A stretch of 50,304 bases of DNA from Candidatus Obscuribacterales bacterium (GCA_019747875.1 JAIEQI010000058.1:1-50304), one strand, 5' to 3'; shown: positions 7,405 to 17,316, counted from the stretch's first letter. Translations and numbers: made by a program. Notes: a model not told the origin generated them from the sequence alone.

Positions 7405-10257
7405 ATGCACCCCCTCCTACTGAGCCTCTTCTTGTCGATGTTCGATTACTCCAATGAAAGCAATGCTAAATCGAATACGAGTCCAACTGCTGTCGAGCGC
7501 AGTTTAAGCGGTTTTTCGCCGACGCCTCCAAAACTTTTGTCAGAAAAAAACGCAAACTCTGTCAGTGATAACAATGGCGGTGCGGTCACCGACAAAGAGG
7601 TTGCCGAACGCACATTGCAAATCTTACTAGCTCAATCTTCGCAGGAAATGAAAGCAGCTTCGGCTCAGGCGAGCAAGGAACATGCTCGTCCATCGATTTT
7701 GAAAACAGGACTCGATGCCGTCACGTCAAAAATCGTAAAAAGCGACGAGCTAAGAGAGCAAGTCAATCACTATGGCGCGGAGCTCGTGAAGACTGCGTCT
7801 CTTTTTGCAGGTGGGAAGGTTGGATTCGTTTCCACCATAGTCAGCTATGGACTAGACCAGGCTAAGTATGGCGATTCGCTTAAAGATCAAGCTATCGATT
7901 TCACACTTGGCGGTGCTAAAGGCACGGCGATGAAGGGAATATTTGCCGCGGTCGGGTCAGGCGGACAAATTGCGCCGGTAAAAGGCGTCATGATGGGCTT
8001 GGGTTCTGGTGCGGCTGATGTCGTATTCTCGCGCGAAAGTTTGAACAATCCAGCCGCTATCAGCGACCGATTGAAGTCGGACGTATTTACTGCTCAATCT
8101 ATACTGTTCAACGCTGCAACCTTCACTGTAGGTCAAGGTGTCTTCTCGGGAGTGAATCATCTCAGCAAGGGAGCGCTCGCAAGCAACAAATTGCTTTCAG
8201 GTATGGTCACCGGCGGATCGTTCGGATTCGTCAACGGATCATCGGCGGAAGCCCTGCGCCAGGTAGCAGAGAAAGAAGACATCAGTTTCTCGAAGATGTT
8301 GTTGAAAGGCGGACTCGAAGCGAGCGTCGGAGCCGCCGGTGCAGGCATCGGCATCAAAGCGTCGGATCCGGCATTCCATGCAAGCTTGAGAAAAAATGTG
8401 TATAGCGCGTTGGATGTTGTTGGTTTGAATCCGGCTCCTAACGCCAGAGAATTTGTCGTTACCAGAGGAATGACAGATGTAAGCAAGTTTGCGAATGAGC
8501 AAACATCGACTGCGCTCACTACTGTCAGAGAAGTGCGCAATATTCTTGGCTGGGAAAGAATTGGTCCCGAGAAACAATTGCTGCTCCATCACAATGAGCA
8601 GACTAACGGCAGAATTCCTGTTCCGAAACTTGCTGATCTTCTTGCCACATGCAATCCCGAGAATCTCACGAGTGCACAAAAGGCTGCGCACTTGTTTCCT
8701 GATGCGAAAGGACCAGTTTTCCTAGAGCAAGGGCAAGGGAATCGAATTCGTTTGGCAACCAGTGATGCCGTTCCGCAATGGAAAAATTCCATTGGCGGAA
8801 ACAGAGTCATGCTCGGTGGCTACGAATCTCCGATTAATGTTATGGCACCGCTTCTGGTCGGCGATCCCTTCAATCCAAACGGCGACAAGTCGCGTCCTGC
8901 ATGGGACGAATTTGTCGGGCAGTTGAACAAAGCAAAGAAACTTGGAGTTAATGGCGTTTCGACGGATGTTTGGTGGGGTGTCATCGAACCGAAGCAAGGT
9001 CAATTCGACTGGCGCTATTACGATAAGTTGAGTTCTTCGATTATTAACTCAGGGCTCAAGTGGGTTCCGATTTTGTCTTTCCACCAACTCGGTGGAAACG
9101 TTGGTGACACACATACAGTTCCAATCCCATTCTGGACTTGGAATAAGATCTCCAGTCAGATTCCAGGATCAAATGCTGACGTTGGAAAGTTCAAGAGCGA
9201 GAACGGAAATATGAGCAGCGAATATATTCAATTCGCCGCAGACAAGTACGCAATTCCGCTCTACAAAAATGTGATGAATGCGTTCCAACAGCAATACGCT
9301 TCGAAGGCTCCTCATATCGCCGAAATTAATATCAGTTTGGGACCGGCTGGGGAAGCTCGATATCCATCGTATAACCAGCATGATCCTGGTGCCGACTACC
9401 CAAGTCGCGGCGCGCTTCAGGCATATTCTGATTTGCAAAAAGCAGACTTCGTGAATTTCGTTATGAAGAAGTATGGCAATATGGAGGGTGTGGAAAAAGC
9501 GTGGGGCACCAAGGTCGGTAAGATCGAACCTCCAGTTGATGCATCAGCTTTTTACAGAGACCAGATCCATACAAAGACTCAGTATGGTCGTGATTTCTTT
9601 GATTGGTACAGCGGTTCACTGGTTAATCACATCAAGGGTGTGCTCGGCGAATCGTTCAGTGTCTTCTCCAATCCGAATGCTCCGTTCAAAGATGTCGAGA
9701 TTGGAGCCAAGATTCCGGGAGTTCACTGGCGGATTGGCACGAAGCATGCCGATGGACGTATCGAGCTAGGCGACAGATTGGCTGAACTCAATGCCGGGCT
9801 GATTCGTACCAGTACAAACGATTGGGGAAGCGATGCACTTGGCCGTGGCTATCGACCACTCCTTTCAGGTATCAAGGAAGCCGCCACCGCACCTGGTGCC
9901 GGTCGCTTCACGCTACATTTTACCTGCTTAGAAATGTTAGATGGCCAAGGCGGACCAGAAGTTAAGGCATTGCCAAATACGTTAGCGAATTGGGTCGGAA
10001 GAGAAGCTAAACATCAGGGGCTGCTCCTCAAAGGCGAGAATGCGCTCAACTACACCCTACACGACTGGGCAGCATGGAACTCCATAAGAGACCACATGCA
10101 ATTACACAACAAACCCGGTCTCTACAAGGGTCTGACTATCCTCCGAATCAACGACGTGATCAACACCGCCGCCGAGCCCCAGCTGAAAGCGCTAATCGAA
10201 GCAACCAAAGGTCCACAACCCCCTGCCGGCGCCCCAGCCCTTAAGCCAGCAGGTTAA
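7405..10257 (+). CDS. Beta-amylase (GH14) with large novel N-terminal region
   Basis: The protein has 950 residues. The ATG at 7405 has AGGA at 7395-7398, six bases upstream. Residues about 478-930 are a glycoside hydrolase family 14 domain, which releases maltose from the non-reducing ends of alpha-1,4-glucans. The substrate loop reads SFHQLGGNVGDTHTVPIP. The acid Glu is Glu650 in GPAGEARYPSY, and the base Glu is Glu843 in HFTCLEM. The first 475 residues are not part of known beta-amylases. They hold Ser/Lys-rich sequence and a Gly/Ala-rich helical region (about 130-330, e.g. GGAKGTAMKGIFAAVGSGG and GSFGFVNGSSAEALRQ). The N-terminus (MHPLLLSLFLSMF) is hydrophobic but lacks a basic start, so export is uncertain. 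Both catalytic residues are intact, so activity is likely. Confidence 0.93.
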   Translation: MHPLLLSLFLSMFDYSNESNAKSNTSPTAVERSLSGFSPTPPKLLSEKNANSVSDNNGGAVTDKEVAERTLQILLAQSSQEMKAASAQASKEHARPSILKTGLDAVTSKIVKSDELREQVNHYGAELVKTASLFAGGKVGFVSTIVSYGLDQAKYGDSLKDQAIDFTLGGAKGTAMKGIFAAVGSGGQIAPVKGVMMGLGSGAADVVFSRESLNNPAAISDRLKSDVFTAQSILFNAATFTVGQGVFSGVNHLSKGALASNKLLSGMVTGGSFGFVNGSSAEALRQVAEKEDISFSKMLLKGGLEASVGAAGAGIGIKASDPAFHASLRKNVYSALDVVGLNPAPNAREFVVTRGMTDVSKFANEQTSTALTTVREVRNILGWERIGPEKQLLLHHNEQTNGRIPVPKLADLLATCNPENLTSAQKAAHLFPDAKGPVFLEQGQGNRIRLATSDAVPQWKNSIGGNRVMLGGYESPINVMAPLLVGDPFNPNGDKSRPAWDEFVGQLNKAKKLGVNGVSTDVWWGVIEPKQGQFDWRYYDKLSSSIINSGLKWVPILSFHQLGGNVGDTHTVPIPFWTWNKISSQIPGSNADVGKFKSENGNMSSEYIQFAADKYAIPLYKNVMNAFQQQYASKAPHIAEINISLGPAGEARYPSYNQHDPGADYPSRGALQAYSDLQKADFVNFVMKKYGNMEGVEKAWGTKVGKIEPPVDASAFYRDQIHTKTQYGRDFFDWYSGSLVNHIKGVLGESFSVFSNPNAPFKDVEIGAKIPGVHWRIGTKHADGRIELGDRLAELNAGLIRTSTNDWGSDALGRGYRPLLSGIKEAATAPGAGRFTLHFTCLEMLDGQGGPEVKALPNTLANWVGREAKHQGLLLKGENALNYTLHDWAAWNSIRDHMQLHNKPGLYKGLTILRINDVINTAAEPQLKALIEATKGPQPPAGAPALKPAG

Positions 10258-10290
10258 TTCGAAAGGTTACGTGTTCTTGCCGGAGACCTT

Positions 10291-10491
10291 ATGGATGACG
10301 ATCAAATCAGAGAGCTGATTTTCGAAGTGCTGGATAAATCCAAGCTTACGGAATTGATTCTTGAGTTCACTGAGTTAGCGAAAATGGGAACCTGTTCTCT
10401 GGAACGTGCCCGTTTCCCGGGTTGCTGTGGGATTATTTTGGGAAGCGCAGCGATTAACTACATTGGCAAATCACTAGCTTTGCCGAGATGA
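10291..10491 (+). CDS. Possible small protein, unknown
   Basis: This 66-codon ORF starts at an ATG with GGAG closely upstream (10284-10287). Its first half (DDDQIRELIFEVLDKSKLTELILEF) looks like a genuine amphipathic helix. Its last 34 bases overlap the 3' end of the convergent kinase gene. It could be a real small gene following the amylase or a chance frame. No homologue is recognised. Confidence 0.3.
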   Translation: MDDDQIRELIFEVLDKSKLTELILEFTELAKMGTCSLERARFPGCCGIILGSAAINYIGKSLALPR

Positions 10492-12095
10492 TCGACGAGC
10501 GCTTTGATGTTTTGAAAACGATCAACTACGTCCTGTTCTGTGCATTTTTGCACGAGTGCATCTAGTTCTTCTGAGATCTCTTGTACCTCAAGTTTCGGTT
10601 GCGACTGGGTGATGGGTTCTGGATCATTTCCTGTAAGTAAGAAATGAAGTGTGCAACCGAGCGCGTAAATATCGCTGCGTTCGTCGAACTGACCGCGGAA
10701 TTGTTCGGCGGGAATGTAGGCGTGCTTTCCGACTACTGTAGCGGTTTTGGTAGAAAGCATTTCTCTGGCAACGTTGAAGTCGATGAGAACAAGTCTGCCA
10801 GTCTTATCTAGTATCAGATTGTCAGGCGTGAAATCGCGGTGAACTACAGGTGGTGATAACCCGTGCAAGTAAGACATGATTTCTGTCATCTGCTTAAGTA
10901 AATTGCGCACAGTTTCCTCATCCATCCGACTCTCTTTCTGTACCTTCTTCCGCAGGGAATCTCCATCAATCAAATCGAGTACAAGATAGCCTCGGTGAGG
11001 TGATTGAAATGAATCTAGCAAGCGCACAACGGATGGATGATCGAATCGCTGCAAGAGCTCCACTTCTCTTTCGAAGCGGTGACTATATTCTTCCCTGACA
11101 TTTGTATCGACGTAAACTGGAAAGAGGGATTCTTTAATGACGACATCGCTATCATTTGTGAGATCCTTCGCAAGATAAGCAGTACCTTGTCCACCGACAC
11201 CGATTCGTCCGATTATTTCGTACCGGTCATTGTTCAACCTGTCTCCCGGTGTGAGCGGCAGAAGTTGCTCTTCCTGTGGAGCTTGGCTTATCGATTTCAT
11301 CCACAATTCTGTTCGGCTGTCGGCAATGGCAGGCTCGAAGATCTCAATTAGATCAGGATCGATTGAAATCCATGGTGCCTTCTTTTTGAGTACGGCGAGT
11401 AATTCACGACCAATAGGCGTGACGACATCAATCTTGACGTTGATTGGGCGGGTCGCTGAGCAGCCAAAGCCGACAAGCCATTTGCGTGGTAGCATCGTGC
11501 TCTCTGGTCGAAAAAGAAAAATGGATGTGAGATCGCCCCACGGTATCAGTTCCTGTGGTGTGCTTTGCCAACCTAGAACAATTCCGTCGTCTGCAATGTC
11601 GATTCGATTGGTTTGAGAGAATTCGTTGAACCATTTCAAAAGGGTGCGCAGACCGATGATTATGGCAACTGGATAGAGGAGCAGAAGTAAACCCAACTGA
11701 ACCTTTACTATTTCCAACACTAGAAGGATAAAACGATCTGCCAGGTTGAAGGCACCATGTAATATAGGCTGGACTGCTGTGAAAACGGCCTGCGCACTTA
11801 CCAGAGCGATCAGCACGATTGCAACAACGATCCAGATCTCACGTTTTCTACAATCGATGAAACCTCCGGTCAGCTGATCTTGATTTAGCGTCGTGGTTTC
11901 TGCATGTGTTGGATCTACAGGAATTTCAAATTCCCGGTGCATTATCAGGGACTGTTCAGCGAAATCCTTCTCAAGATCTGAATCGGCAACGACGAGATGA
12001 TCCGAGCAACGGCTGGCGTTGCCCTTTCGAAATCGGGAATCACTCGCTGTCGTTTCCTCGATGGTTTCTGCAATAATGTCGATTTCTGTGCTCAT
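10458..12095 (-). CDS. Membrane Ser/Thr protein kinase, N-terminal TM pair
   Basis: The protein has 545 residues, with a strong AGAGGAAG ribosome binding site before the ATG. Order: a polar N-terminus of about 85 residues, two membrane segments (about 86-110 and 125-150), a small beta-rich domain (about 160-250, IDIADDGIVLGW... IPWGDLTSIFL) resembling bacterial PH-like domains, then a kinase domain (about 285-540). Kinase motifs: glycine loop GRIGVGGQGTAYLA, ATP-binding Lys in VVIKES, catalytic loop VVHRDFTPDN and IDFNVA in place of DFG. The catalytic-loop Lys is replaced by Thr. It follows the paralogous kinase gene by 8 bp, so the two form an operon. The TM placement is the reverse of PknB, which has its TM after the kinase. 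It is likely active, with unknown substrates. Confidence 0.92.
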   Translation of the reverse strand: MSTEIDIIAETIEETTASDSRFRKGNASRCSDHLVVADSDLEKDFAEQSLIMHREFEIPVDPTHAETTTLNQDQLTGGFIDCRKREIWIVVAIVLIALVSAQAVFTAVQPILHGAFNLADRFILLVLEIVKVQLGLLLLLYPVAIIIGLRTLLKWFNEFSQTNRIDIADDGIVLGWQSTPQELIPWGDLTSIFLFRPESTMLPRKWLVGFGCSATRPINVKIDVVTPIGRELLAVLKKKAPWISIDPDLIEIFEPAIADSRTELWMKSISQAPQEEQLLPLTPGDRLNNDRYEIIGRIGVGGQGTAYLAKDLTNDSDVVIKESLFPVYVDTNVREEYSHRFEREVELLQRFDHPSVVRLLDSFQSPHRGYLVLDLIDGDSLRKKVQKESRMDEETVRNLLKQMTEIMSYLHGLSPPVVHRDFTPDNLILDKTGRLVLIDFNVAREMLSTKTATVVGKHAYIPAEQFRGQFDERSDIYALGCTLHFLLTGNDPEPITQSQPKLEVQEISEELDALVQKCTEQDVVDRFQNIKALVDHLGKASDLPM

Positions 12096-12103
12096 GCTTC
12101 CTC

Positions 12104-13507
12104 TTACGAAATCAGGCTGGCATCGGCACGAAGATATCTCATGATCTCATTTACGCTAGAAGGACGCTTGGCGGCTTCAAGCTGAGTCAATGCAACAACA
12201 AGATCGTTCATTTCCTTGCTTATCGCTGGGTTGATTGTTGCTGGTGATGAAGAGCTAAGAGGAACAGGGTCCACACCAGTAAGAAGGAAGTGAAGGGTAC
12301 CGCCAAACGAGAAATAATCACTTTTGAGATTGGCTTTGCCTCTAAACTGCTCCGGTGCTATGTAACAGTGTTTACCGACTAGAGTTCCAGTGGCAGTCTG
12401 TAGAAAATTGTTTGCTGCTCCGAAATCTATGAGGACCACCTTTCCATTGTCGTTCAACACGAGATTCTCTGGCGTGATGTCGCGATGCAAAATCGGTGGC
12501 GCTTGCGAATGCATGTATTCCAATATTTGTGCGATCTCCGCTGCAAGTTCTCTCACACGCTCTTCTTTCAGTGCGCCATTTTCTTGGACCAACTGACGTA
12601 GGTCCTCACCATGGACATACTCCAACAGTAGATAATGCCTACCTTGCTCCACGAAGTGATCATAGACCTTCGCAATTTGTGGATGATCCAATCGAGCCAA
12701 GATAAGTGATTCACGTTCGAAGTGTTCGGCGGCTTTTGCACGCAACTCCTCATCAACGTCAGCAGGCAGCGCCGATTCCTTCAGTACATACAAATCCTTC
12801 TTGGAACGTTGAACCAGATACACGGCCGACAGTCCACCGAAGCCAAGTTGTCTTACAATTCGCAGCTCACCATCTAAGAGCTGTTTTCCGGGAGCGAGCG
12901 GAATGAATGTCGTGGCTGAGTACCTGTAGCTAAGTTCGTCCTTCCAGATGTTCGTATAGCTTTTAATTCCTTTGATTTTTAGCTGTTCAGCTATTTCCGC
13001 CTTGAGTGGCTCAAGCTCATGTTTTGCCAGTTCAACCGGAGCGAAAGTTTCGATGCCCAAGACTAGTTGTTCGATCTCTTCTGGCGAGAGAAACATCAAG
13101 TTGATGCGAGCGCTGCCACCAGAACGAAATTGAAGTTTCATAACCTTTGTCTGTTCAGGACCATTACCTGATAGTGCTACGTGGTGCAAGTCGTACCATG
13201 ATCGATTTCGACGGAGGAACAATTGCGCAAGAAAGCTGGGTGGAAAGCAGAGTCCATGTTGTGATATCACAAGCTGCCTGTTTCTTATGGTTGCAAAAGC
13301 TGCTGTGCAGGTTATTAACAGAGGGATGGCACAAATGGATAGCCCCTCGTAAGCGGCGATATTCGTCGATATCAGGCGAGAGAAAATTGCCATGACAAGA
13401 ATTGCCGCTGGCAGGATGAACCAGAGTGGAGACAAGATAAGCATGAGCCAGTAAGCAAGCTTGCTGGCATTCGTTTGGTACTTGATGGTTAGTTCTAGTG
13501 TCGCCAT
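12104..13507 (-). CDS. Membrane Ser/Thr protein kinase, paralogue of next gene
   Basis: The protein has 467 residues from the ATG at 13507; an in-frame TTG at 13555 with AAGG nine bases upstream would add 16 residues. Two N-terminal membrane segments (about 18-42 and 52-73) are followed by a PH-like beta-rich region (ISQHGLCFPPSF... WYDLHHVALSG). The kinase domain begins near residue 215. Motifs: RQLGFGGLSAVYLV, Lys in YVLKES, HRDITPENLVL and a standard IDFGAA. As in the neighbouring kinase, Thr replaces the usual catalytic-loop Lys. Both genes share the same domain order, so they arose by tandem duplication, and they may cross-phosphorylate. The sugar transporter starts divergently about 150 bp away and could share the control region. 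Confidence 0.92.
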   Translation of the reverse strand: MATLELTIKYQTNASKLAYWLMLILSPLWFILPAAILVMAIFSRLISTNIAAYEGLSICAIPLLITCTAAFATIRNRQLVISQHGLCFPPSFLAQLFLRRNRSWYDLHHVALSGNGPEQTKVMKLQFRSGGSARINLMFLSPEEIEQLVLGIETFAPVELAKHELEPLKAEIAEQLKIKGIKSYTNIWKDELSYRYSATTFIPLAPGKQLLDGELRIVRQLGFGGLSAVYLVQRSKKDLYVLKESALPADVDEELRAKAAEHFERESLILARLDHPQIAKVYDHFVEQGRHYLLLEYVHGEDLRQLVQENGALKEERVRELAAEIAQILEYMHSQAPPILHRDITPENLVLNDNGKVVLIDFGAANNFLQTATGTLVGKHCYIAPEQFRGKANLKSDYFSFGGTLHFLLTGVDPVPLSSSSPATINPAISKEMNDLVVALTQLEAAKRPSSVNEIMRYLRADASLIS

Positions 13508-13659
13508 TATCTTGCTGCTGCGGAACCGCTGAGCCACTTCTGCAAAGGTGCTCAAGAGGATTAACCTTATTAATCGTTCCCTGAAAATGACCTGGCTAGC
13601 ATTATTTGCTGTTAAACTACTAGCTGCCTGTATCCCGCTGTGGACAAGAGATCGACGTC

Positions 13660-15006
13660 ATGAGCAATAAACCAGAACTGAGCCTGGCGCAGATTTGGAA
13701 CATGAACTTCGGCTTCCTTGGCATTCAGTTTGGCTGGGGCTTGCAGCTTGCCAATATGAGTGCCATCTACACGAAGTTGGGAGCAGATCCGGAAAGTATT
13801 CCGATCCTATGGCTTGCGGGGCCTGTGACCGGGCTTTTAGTTCAGCCAATTATTGGTGCGATGAGTGATCGCACGTGGAATAAATTGGGGCGGCGGCGCC
13901 CGTACTTTTTGTTCGGCGCGCTTTTCGCGAGCACAGCACTTTTCTTCATGCCGGACTCGCCGGCACTCTGGTTTGCAGCGAGTTTGCTTTGGATTTTAGA
14001 TGCCAGCATCAATATCAGCATGGAACCATTCCGCGCGTTCGTGGCGGATAAGTTGCCTCCGTCTCAAACTACAAAAGGCTTTATCATGCAAAGCTTTTTT
14101 ATTGGCATAGGCGCGACGCTGGCAAATGCGTTGCCAATGATTCTCAGGTATTTCGGCGTTCAGGGATCTGCGGACAACGGTGTTCCGCTGACGGTTCTGT
14201 ATTCGTTTCGCGCTGGTGCGATCATGTTTTTGCTCTGCGTTCTATGGACGGTTTTCACGACCAGCGAATACCCTCCCGATGACATGGAAGAGTTTGAGAA
14301 AAAGCGAAAAGAGAAGCCAGGAATTGGTGGCTTGTTCTCGGAAGTTTTCTCGGAAATTCCGCACGCAGTTAAAGAAATGCCAAAAACAATGAAGCAGCTA
14401 GCGCTTGTTCAAATCGCGACTTGGCTAGGTTTGTTTTGCATGTGGATGTTTTTCAACCTCACCACCGCGTATCATGTTTTCGGCGCTCCCAATGCTAAGT
14501 CCGAGTTGTTCGATCGCGGTGTCGAGTGGTCTGGCTGGTGTTTCGCAATTTATTCTATCGTGTGTTTCCTGGTTGCGTTTATGCTTCCAAGGCTGTGTCA
14601 GATTATTGGCCGAAAACAATTGCATTCGACCGCGCTCGCGCTTGCGGGGCTGAGTTTGCTTTCAATCTATTTTATACACGATCCCAATATTCTGCAGCTC
14701 ACGATGATCGGAGTTGGGATAGCGTGGGCGTCGATCCTTTCGATCCCTTACGCAATTCTTTCCAGCGTAGTTCCTGCTAATCGCACGGGTATCTACATGG
14801 GCGTGTTCAACTTTTTCATTGTCATCCCGGAAATAGTTGCTTCTATAGGATTGCAGCCACTGGTAAAATATGTCTTCAACGGAAATCCATTATACGTAGT
14901 AATGATGGGTGGAGCATCACTGCTGGTGGCAGCGCTGTTGGTTTTCCAAGTCGACGATCCCGGCGAACAACCAGGCGCAGTAACAGTGGTCGGCGCCGGC
15001 CACTAG
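13660..15006 (+). CDS. MFS sugar transporter, SLC45/GPH-like
   Basis: The 448-residue polytopic membrane protein has about twelve hydrophobic segments. The loop after TM2 reads QPIIGAMSDRTWNKLGRRRP, with the SDR...GRRRPY motif of the glycoside-pentoside-hexuronide and SLC45 sucrose/maltose transporters. Such proteins import disaccharides with protons or cations. The front (IWNMNFGFLGIQFGWGLQLAN) also matches this family. With the beta-amylase 3.4 kb away, maltose is an attractive substrate guess, but only a guess. The gene starts at the ATG at 13660, divergent from the kinase pair. Confidence 0.9.
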   Translation: MSNKPELSLAQIWNMNFGFLGIQFGWGLQLANMSAIYTKLGADPESIPILWLAGPVTGLLVQPIIGAMSDRTWNKLGRRRPYFLFGALFASTALFFMPDSPALWFAASLLWILDASINISMEPFRAFVADKLPPSQTTKGFIMQSFFIGIGATLANALPMILRYFGVQGSADNGVPLTVLYSFRAGAIMFLLCVLWTVFTTSEYPPDDMEEFEKKRKEKPGIGGLFSEVFSEIPHAVKEMPKTMKQLALVQIATWLGLFCMWMFFNLTTAYHVFGAPNAKSELFDRGVEWSGWCFAIYSIVCFLVAFMLPRLCQIIGRKQLHSTALALAGLSLLSIYFIHDPNILQLTMIGVGIAWASILSIPYAILSSVVPANRTGIYMGVFNFFIVIPEIVASIGLQPLVKYVFNGNPLYVVMMGGASLLVAALLVFQVDDPGEQPGAVTVVGAGH

Positions 15007-15021
15007 TGTAAAATGCCCTCA

Positions 15022-15280
15022 TAAGTATGGAGCGCGGACGTCCCGTCCGCCAATGAAATTACTCGAGCCGGGGGATTTAGGATTTTTCTTCCATTTTGTA
15101 ATTCTACTAGCATTAATGGAAAGATGCGGACGGGACGTCCGCAAGCCATACTTATGGGCGGACGGGACGTCCGCGCTCCATACTTAGGGCAGATCCGAGT
15201 GTTCGATTAGATGGCGATTCGCTCTTTCGCGCTCGTTTGATCCCGGGAGCGCCGGCATCTTGCCGGCTTCGATCTCGCTT
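15022..15280. repeat. REP-like cluster with both stem variants
   Basis: Hairpins lie at 15034-15050 (plus), 15126-15142 and 15158-15174 (minus, exactly 32 bp apart), all GCGGACG-type. A GCCGGCA-type copy with full GATCCCGGGAG flank lies at 15251-15267. This is one of the places where the two variants sit together. The whole 444-bp space between the transporter and the pseudokinase gene (15007-15450) shows no supported gene. Confidence 0.85.
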
Positions 15281-15450
15281 CATATGCCGCCCCGAATAGA
15301 TGAATCATGTATTTGACGGGCGACGCAGGGGCATCTACAGAAGACATTGACAGGAAACAGGGAAACTCCATACTAGCTGCGCTATGCTCGCCTAGTCTTG
15401 ATGATTTGCTTGATCTTGTTCTGCTGCGTGATTGTCGTACGGCTGCGTGG

Positions 15451-16995
15451 CTAATCGTTTGGATCCACGTGAAGGAAATGAGCCTTGTCTCGTAATATCT
15501 GACCGTTGCTTGTGACTTCGCCAGAGATCAGCGCTTCTCCGCTAGCTTCAATCACCGCAGCGGGCGCAAGCAGATGGCAATCTAGTTTGGACTTGCCAGT
15601 CATAACTATGTTGGCTTGGCTCACATAATAAACATCAAAATTGTGCGGATCCTTATCTGCCAGAATTCCGGCGGTTCCCGAAACGTCCAGTACGCTGTCT
15701 TGCATCTTCTCAGGTTTAATCCACAACTTGACGTTATCCTCGGCGGTGATGCGCTTGTTTCCATCAAGAGTGATTTTATTGCAAAAATAGTCGCCCGACT
15801 TAAGATGAACACTGTCCGAGATGCTTCCTAAGTTAATTGCATTTGCGGGAACAGGGGGCAATGTATTGAGCAAGGCCGTTATACTATCCGCAGGCGGACT
15901 TGGTATCAAATCGTCTGGTCTCTCTCCAAAAGGATCAGGATCGTGTGGCGCATGGGACGCCTGATAGGAGCTAATTATTCCTTGTATGGGATCCACTAGC
16001 GCATAGGAAGCCCATCCAAACAGGATCAAAAACAACGATATACAGACGCCTGAGTAAATTCTATGTATCTTCGCTTCTTTTGGAGCAACGAATTTCTGCA
16101 AAGCGAATCTGAAGTCGAGTAAGCTGCGATAGCGCTTTGACGGATCCTTTTCCAGCGCTTTTGTAATGATTGCTTCCAAAGCTGGATCAAAGAACAGGTC
16201 GGGTCTGCTGTCATGAAGGCGGGGTGGAGGCGAACATAACTGTTGACTTTGCAGATCAACTAGCTCATCCGATCTGAAGGGCGGCCTCCCAGTTATGAGC
16301 TGATAGAAAATGCATGCAAGAGTATAGATTTGAGATCGCGCATCTATCTTTGTCAACCGAATTGAATCAGGCGGAAGATATTTTGTCCGCTCTAATTCTG
16401 ATGGAATGCTTGGAAATAGCGAATCTTCTGGTACAAACTCAAGCATATCGCACCACGGCGCGAGTTTGACTGAGTAATTCAGTAGTGCTCCCTTTCTTGT
16501 GCCATCTTGATGGGGTCGGCTCGATATTCCGGAACTCAGTTTTTGAATTTTCTTTTGTAGAAAGATTCGGTGTGGCAACGGCAAACTGGCTTGAATGCCT
16601 TTGTGTTCGAGGTAGATCAAGCCATCTATAATGTCGGTTATTAGTTGGGAAGCTGAACTGACTTGATAGGTTTCGCCCTGCTCTAGCAAATTTGCCAAGC
16701 CTATTTCGCCTGGCTCCGAACTTAGAAATGGTTCTCCTTCGCTAGTTTTGTTCAAATCGTACAGTGTGGCTAAAGCCTCGTGTTTAAGCTTGCTTGCCTT
16801 TTTGCATGCTTGTTCGAACTGCTCGATATTCTTGATAGACGCATTCTCAAGAATGGTAAGCTGAACCAATTTGTTCGAATCAAGCTTCGTGGCCTCACAA
16901 AGCACGCTGTGCTCTGACCAGTGAACGACTTTCGTTACTCTGTAGTTTTCGTTTAGGCGTTTGCCTTCTAAATTGTCTACCTGAGTGTTTGTCAT
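15451..16995 (-). CDS. Pseudokinase with TM and outside beta-rich domain
   Basis: The protein has 514 residues. Residues about 15-320 keep the overall shape of a Ser/Thr kinase, for example DARSQIYTLACIFYQLITGRPPF and ALEKDPSKRYRSLLDF in the C-lobe. The ATP-binding and catalytic parts are missing: there is no glycine loop (VTKVVHWSEHSVLCEA), no VAIK lysine, no HRD and no DFG. One TM segment (about 338-357) and a Pro/Asp-rich linker follow. The last 130 residues (SGDYFCNKITLDGN... GILADKDPHNFDVYYV... LAPAAVIEASGEALISGEV) look like the right-handed beta DUF7305-type domain of PilX-like pilus proteins. It probably scaffolds signalling rather than catalysing it. Confidence 0.85.
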   Translation of the reverse strand: MTNTQVDNLEGKRLNENYRVTKVVHWSEHSVLCEATKLDSNKLVQLTILENASIKNIEQFEQACKKASKLKHEALATLYDLNKTSEGEPFLSSEPGEIGLANLLEQGETYQVSSASQLITDIIDGLIYLEHKGIQASLPLPHRIFLQKKIQKLSSGISSRPHQDGTRKGALLNYSVKLAPWCDMLEFVPEDSLFPSIPSELERTKYLPPDSIRLTKIDARSQIYTLACIFYQLITGRPPFRSDELVDLQSQQLCSPPPRLHDSRPDLFFDPALEAIITKALEKDPSKRYRSLLDFRFALQKFVAPKEAKIHRIYSGVCISLFLILFGWASYALVDPIQGIISSYQASHAPHDPDPFGERPDDLIPSPPADSITALLNTLPPVPANAINLGSISDSVHLKSGDYFCNKITLDGNKRITAEDNVKLWIKPEKMQDSVLDVSGTAGILADKDPHNFDVYYVSQANIVMTGKSKLDCHLLAPAAVIEASGEALISGEVTSNGQILRDKAHFLHVDPND

Positions 16996-17316
16996 TTAGG
17001 AGCGGGTCCAACTTATCCGTAAACCAAGACCTTCTTCGGGCATCTTCCCATTATAGGCGCGAAGCTGCCTTCAGCTCGTCTATGAATGCCCGGACCTTTT
17101 TTCAGTAAAAACCCGCTTGTCCGAACTTCAGGCGGACCCGAGCCGCTGTGTCGTTGTTACTAAGAGTGGAGTTCTAGTCGCCTTGAACTATGATTCGACT
17201 AGCTCGAAATAGTGACCACGGCATGACCTCGGTGGGATTTGCTTTTGCTTCTGTTGCCGTAATACTATGAAAAGGGTGAGGGCTTACCCGACTTTTTATT
17301 GCCTGCCGGGGTGGGG
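16996..17316. other. Divergent intergenic region, no clear elements
   Basis: These 321 bp separate the pseudokinase gene from the divergent glycosidase-like gene and should hold both promoters. I see no REP hairpin, no convincing -35/-10 pair and no supported small ORF. Confidence 0.4.
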
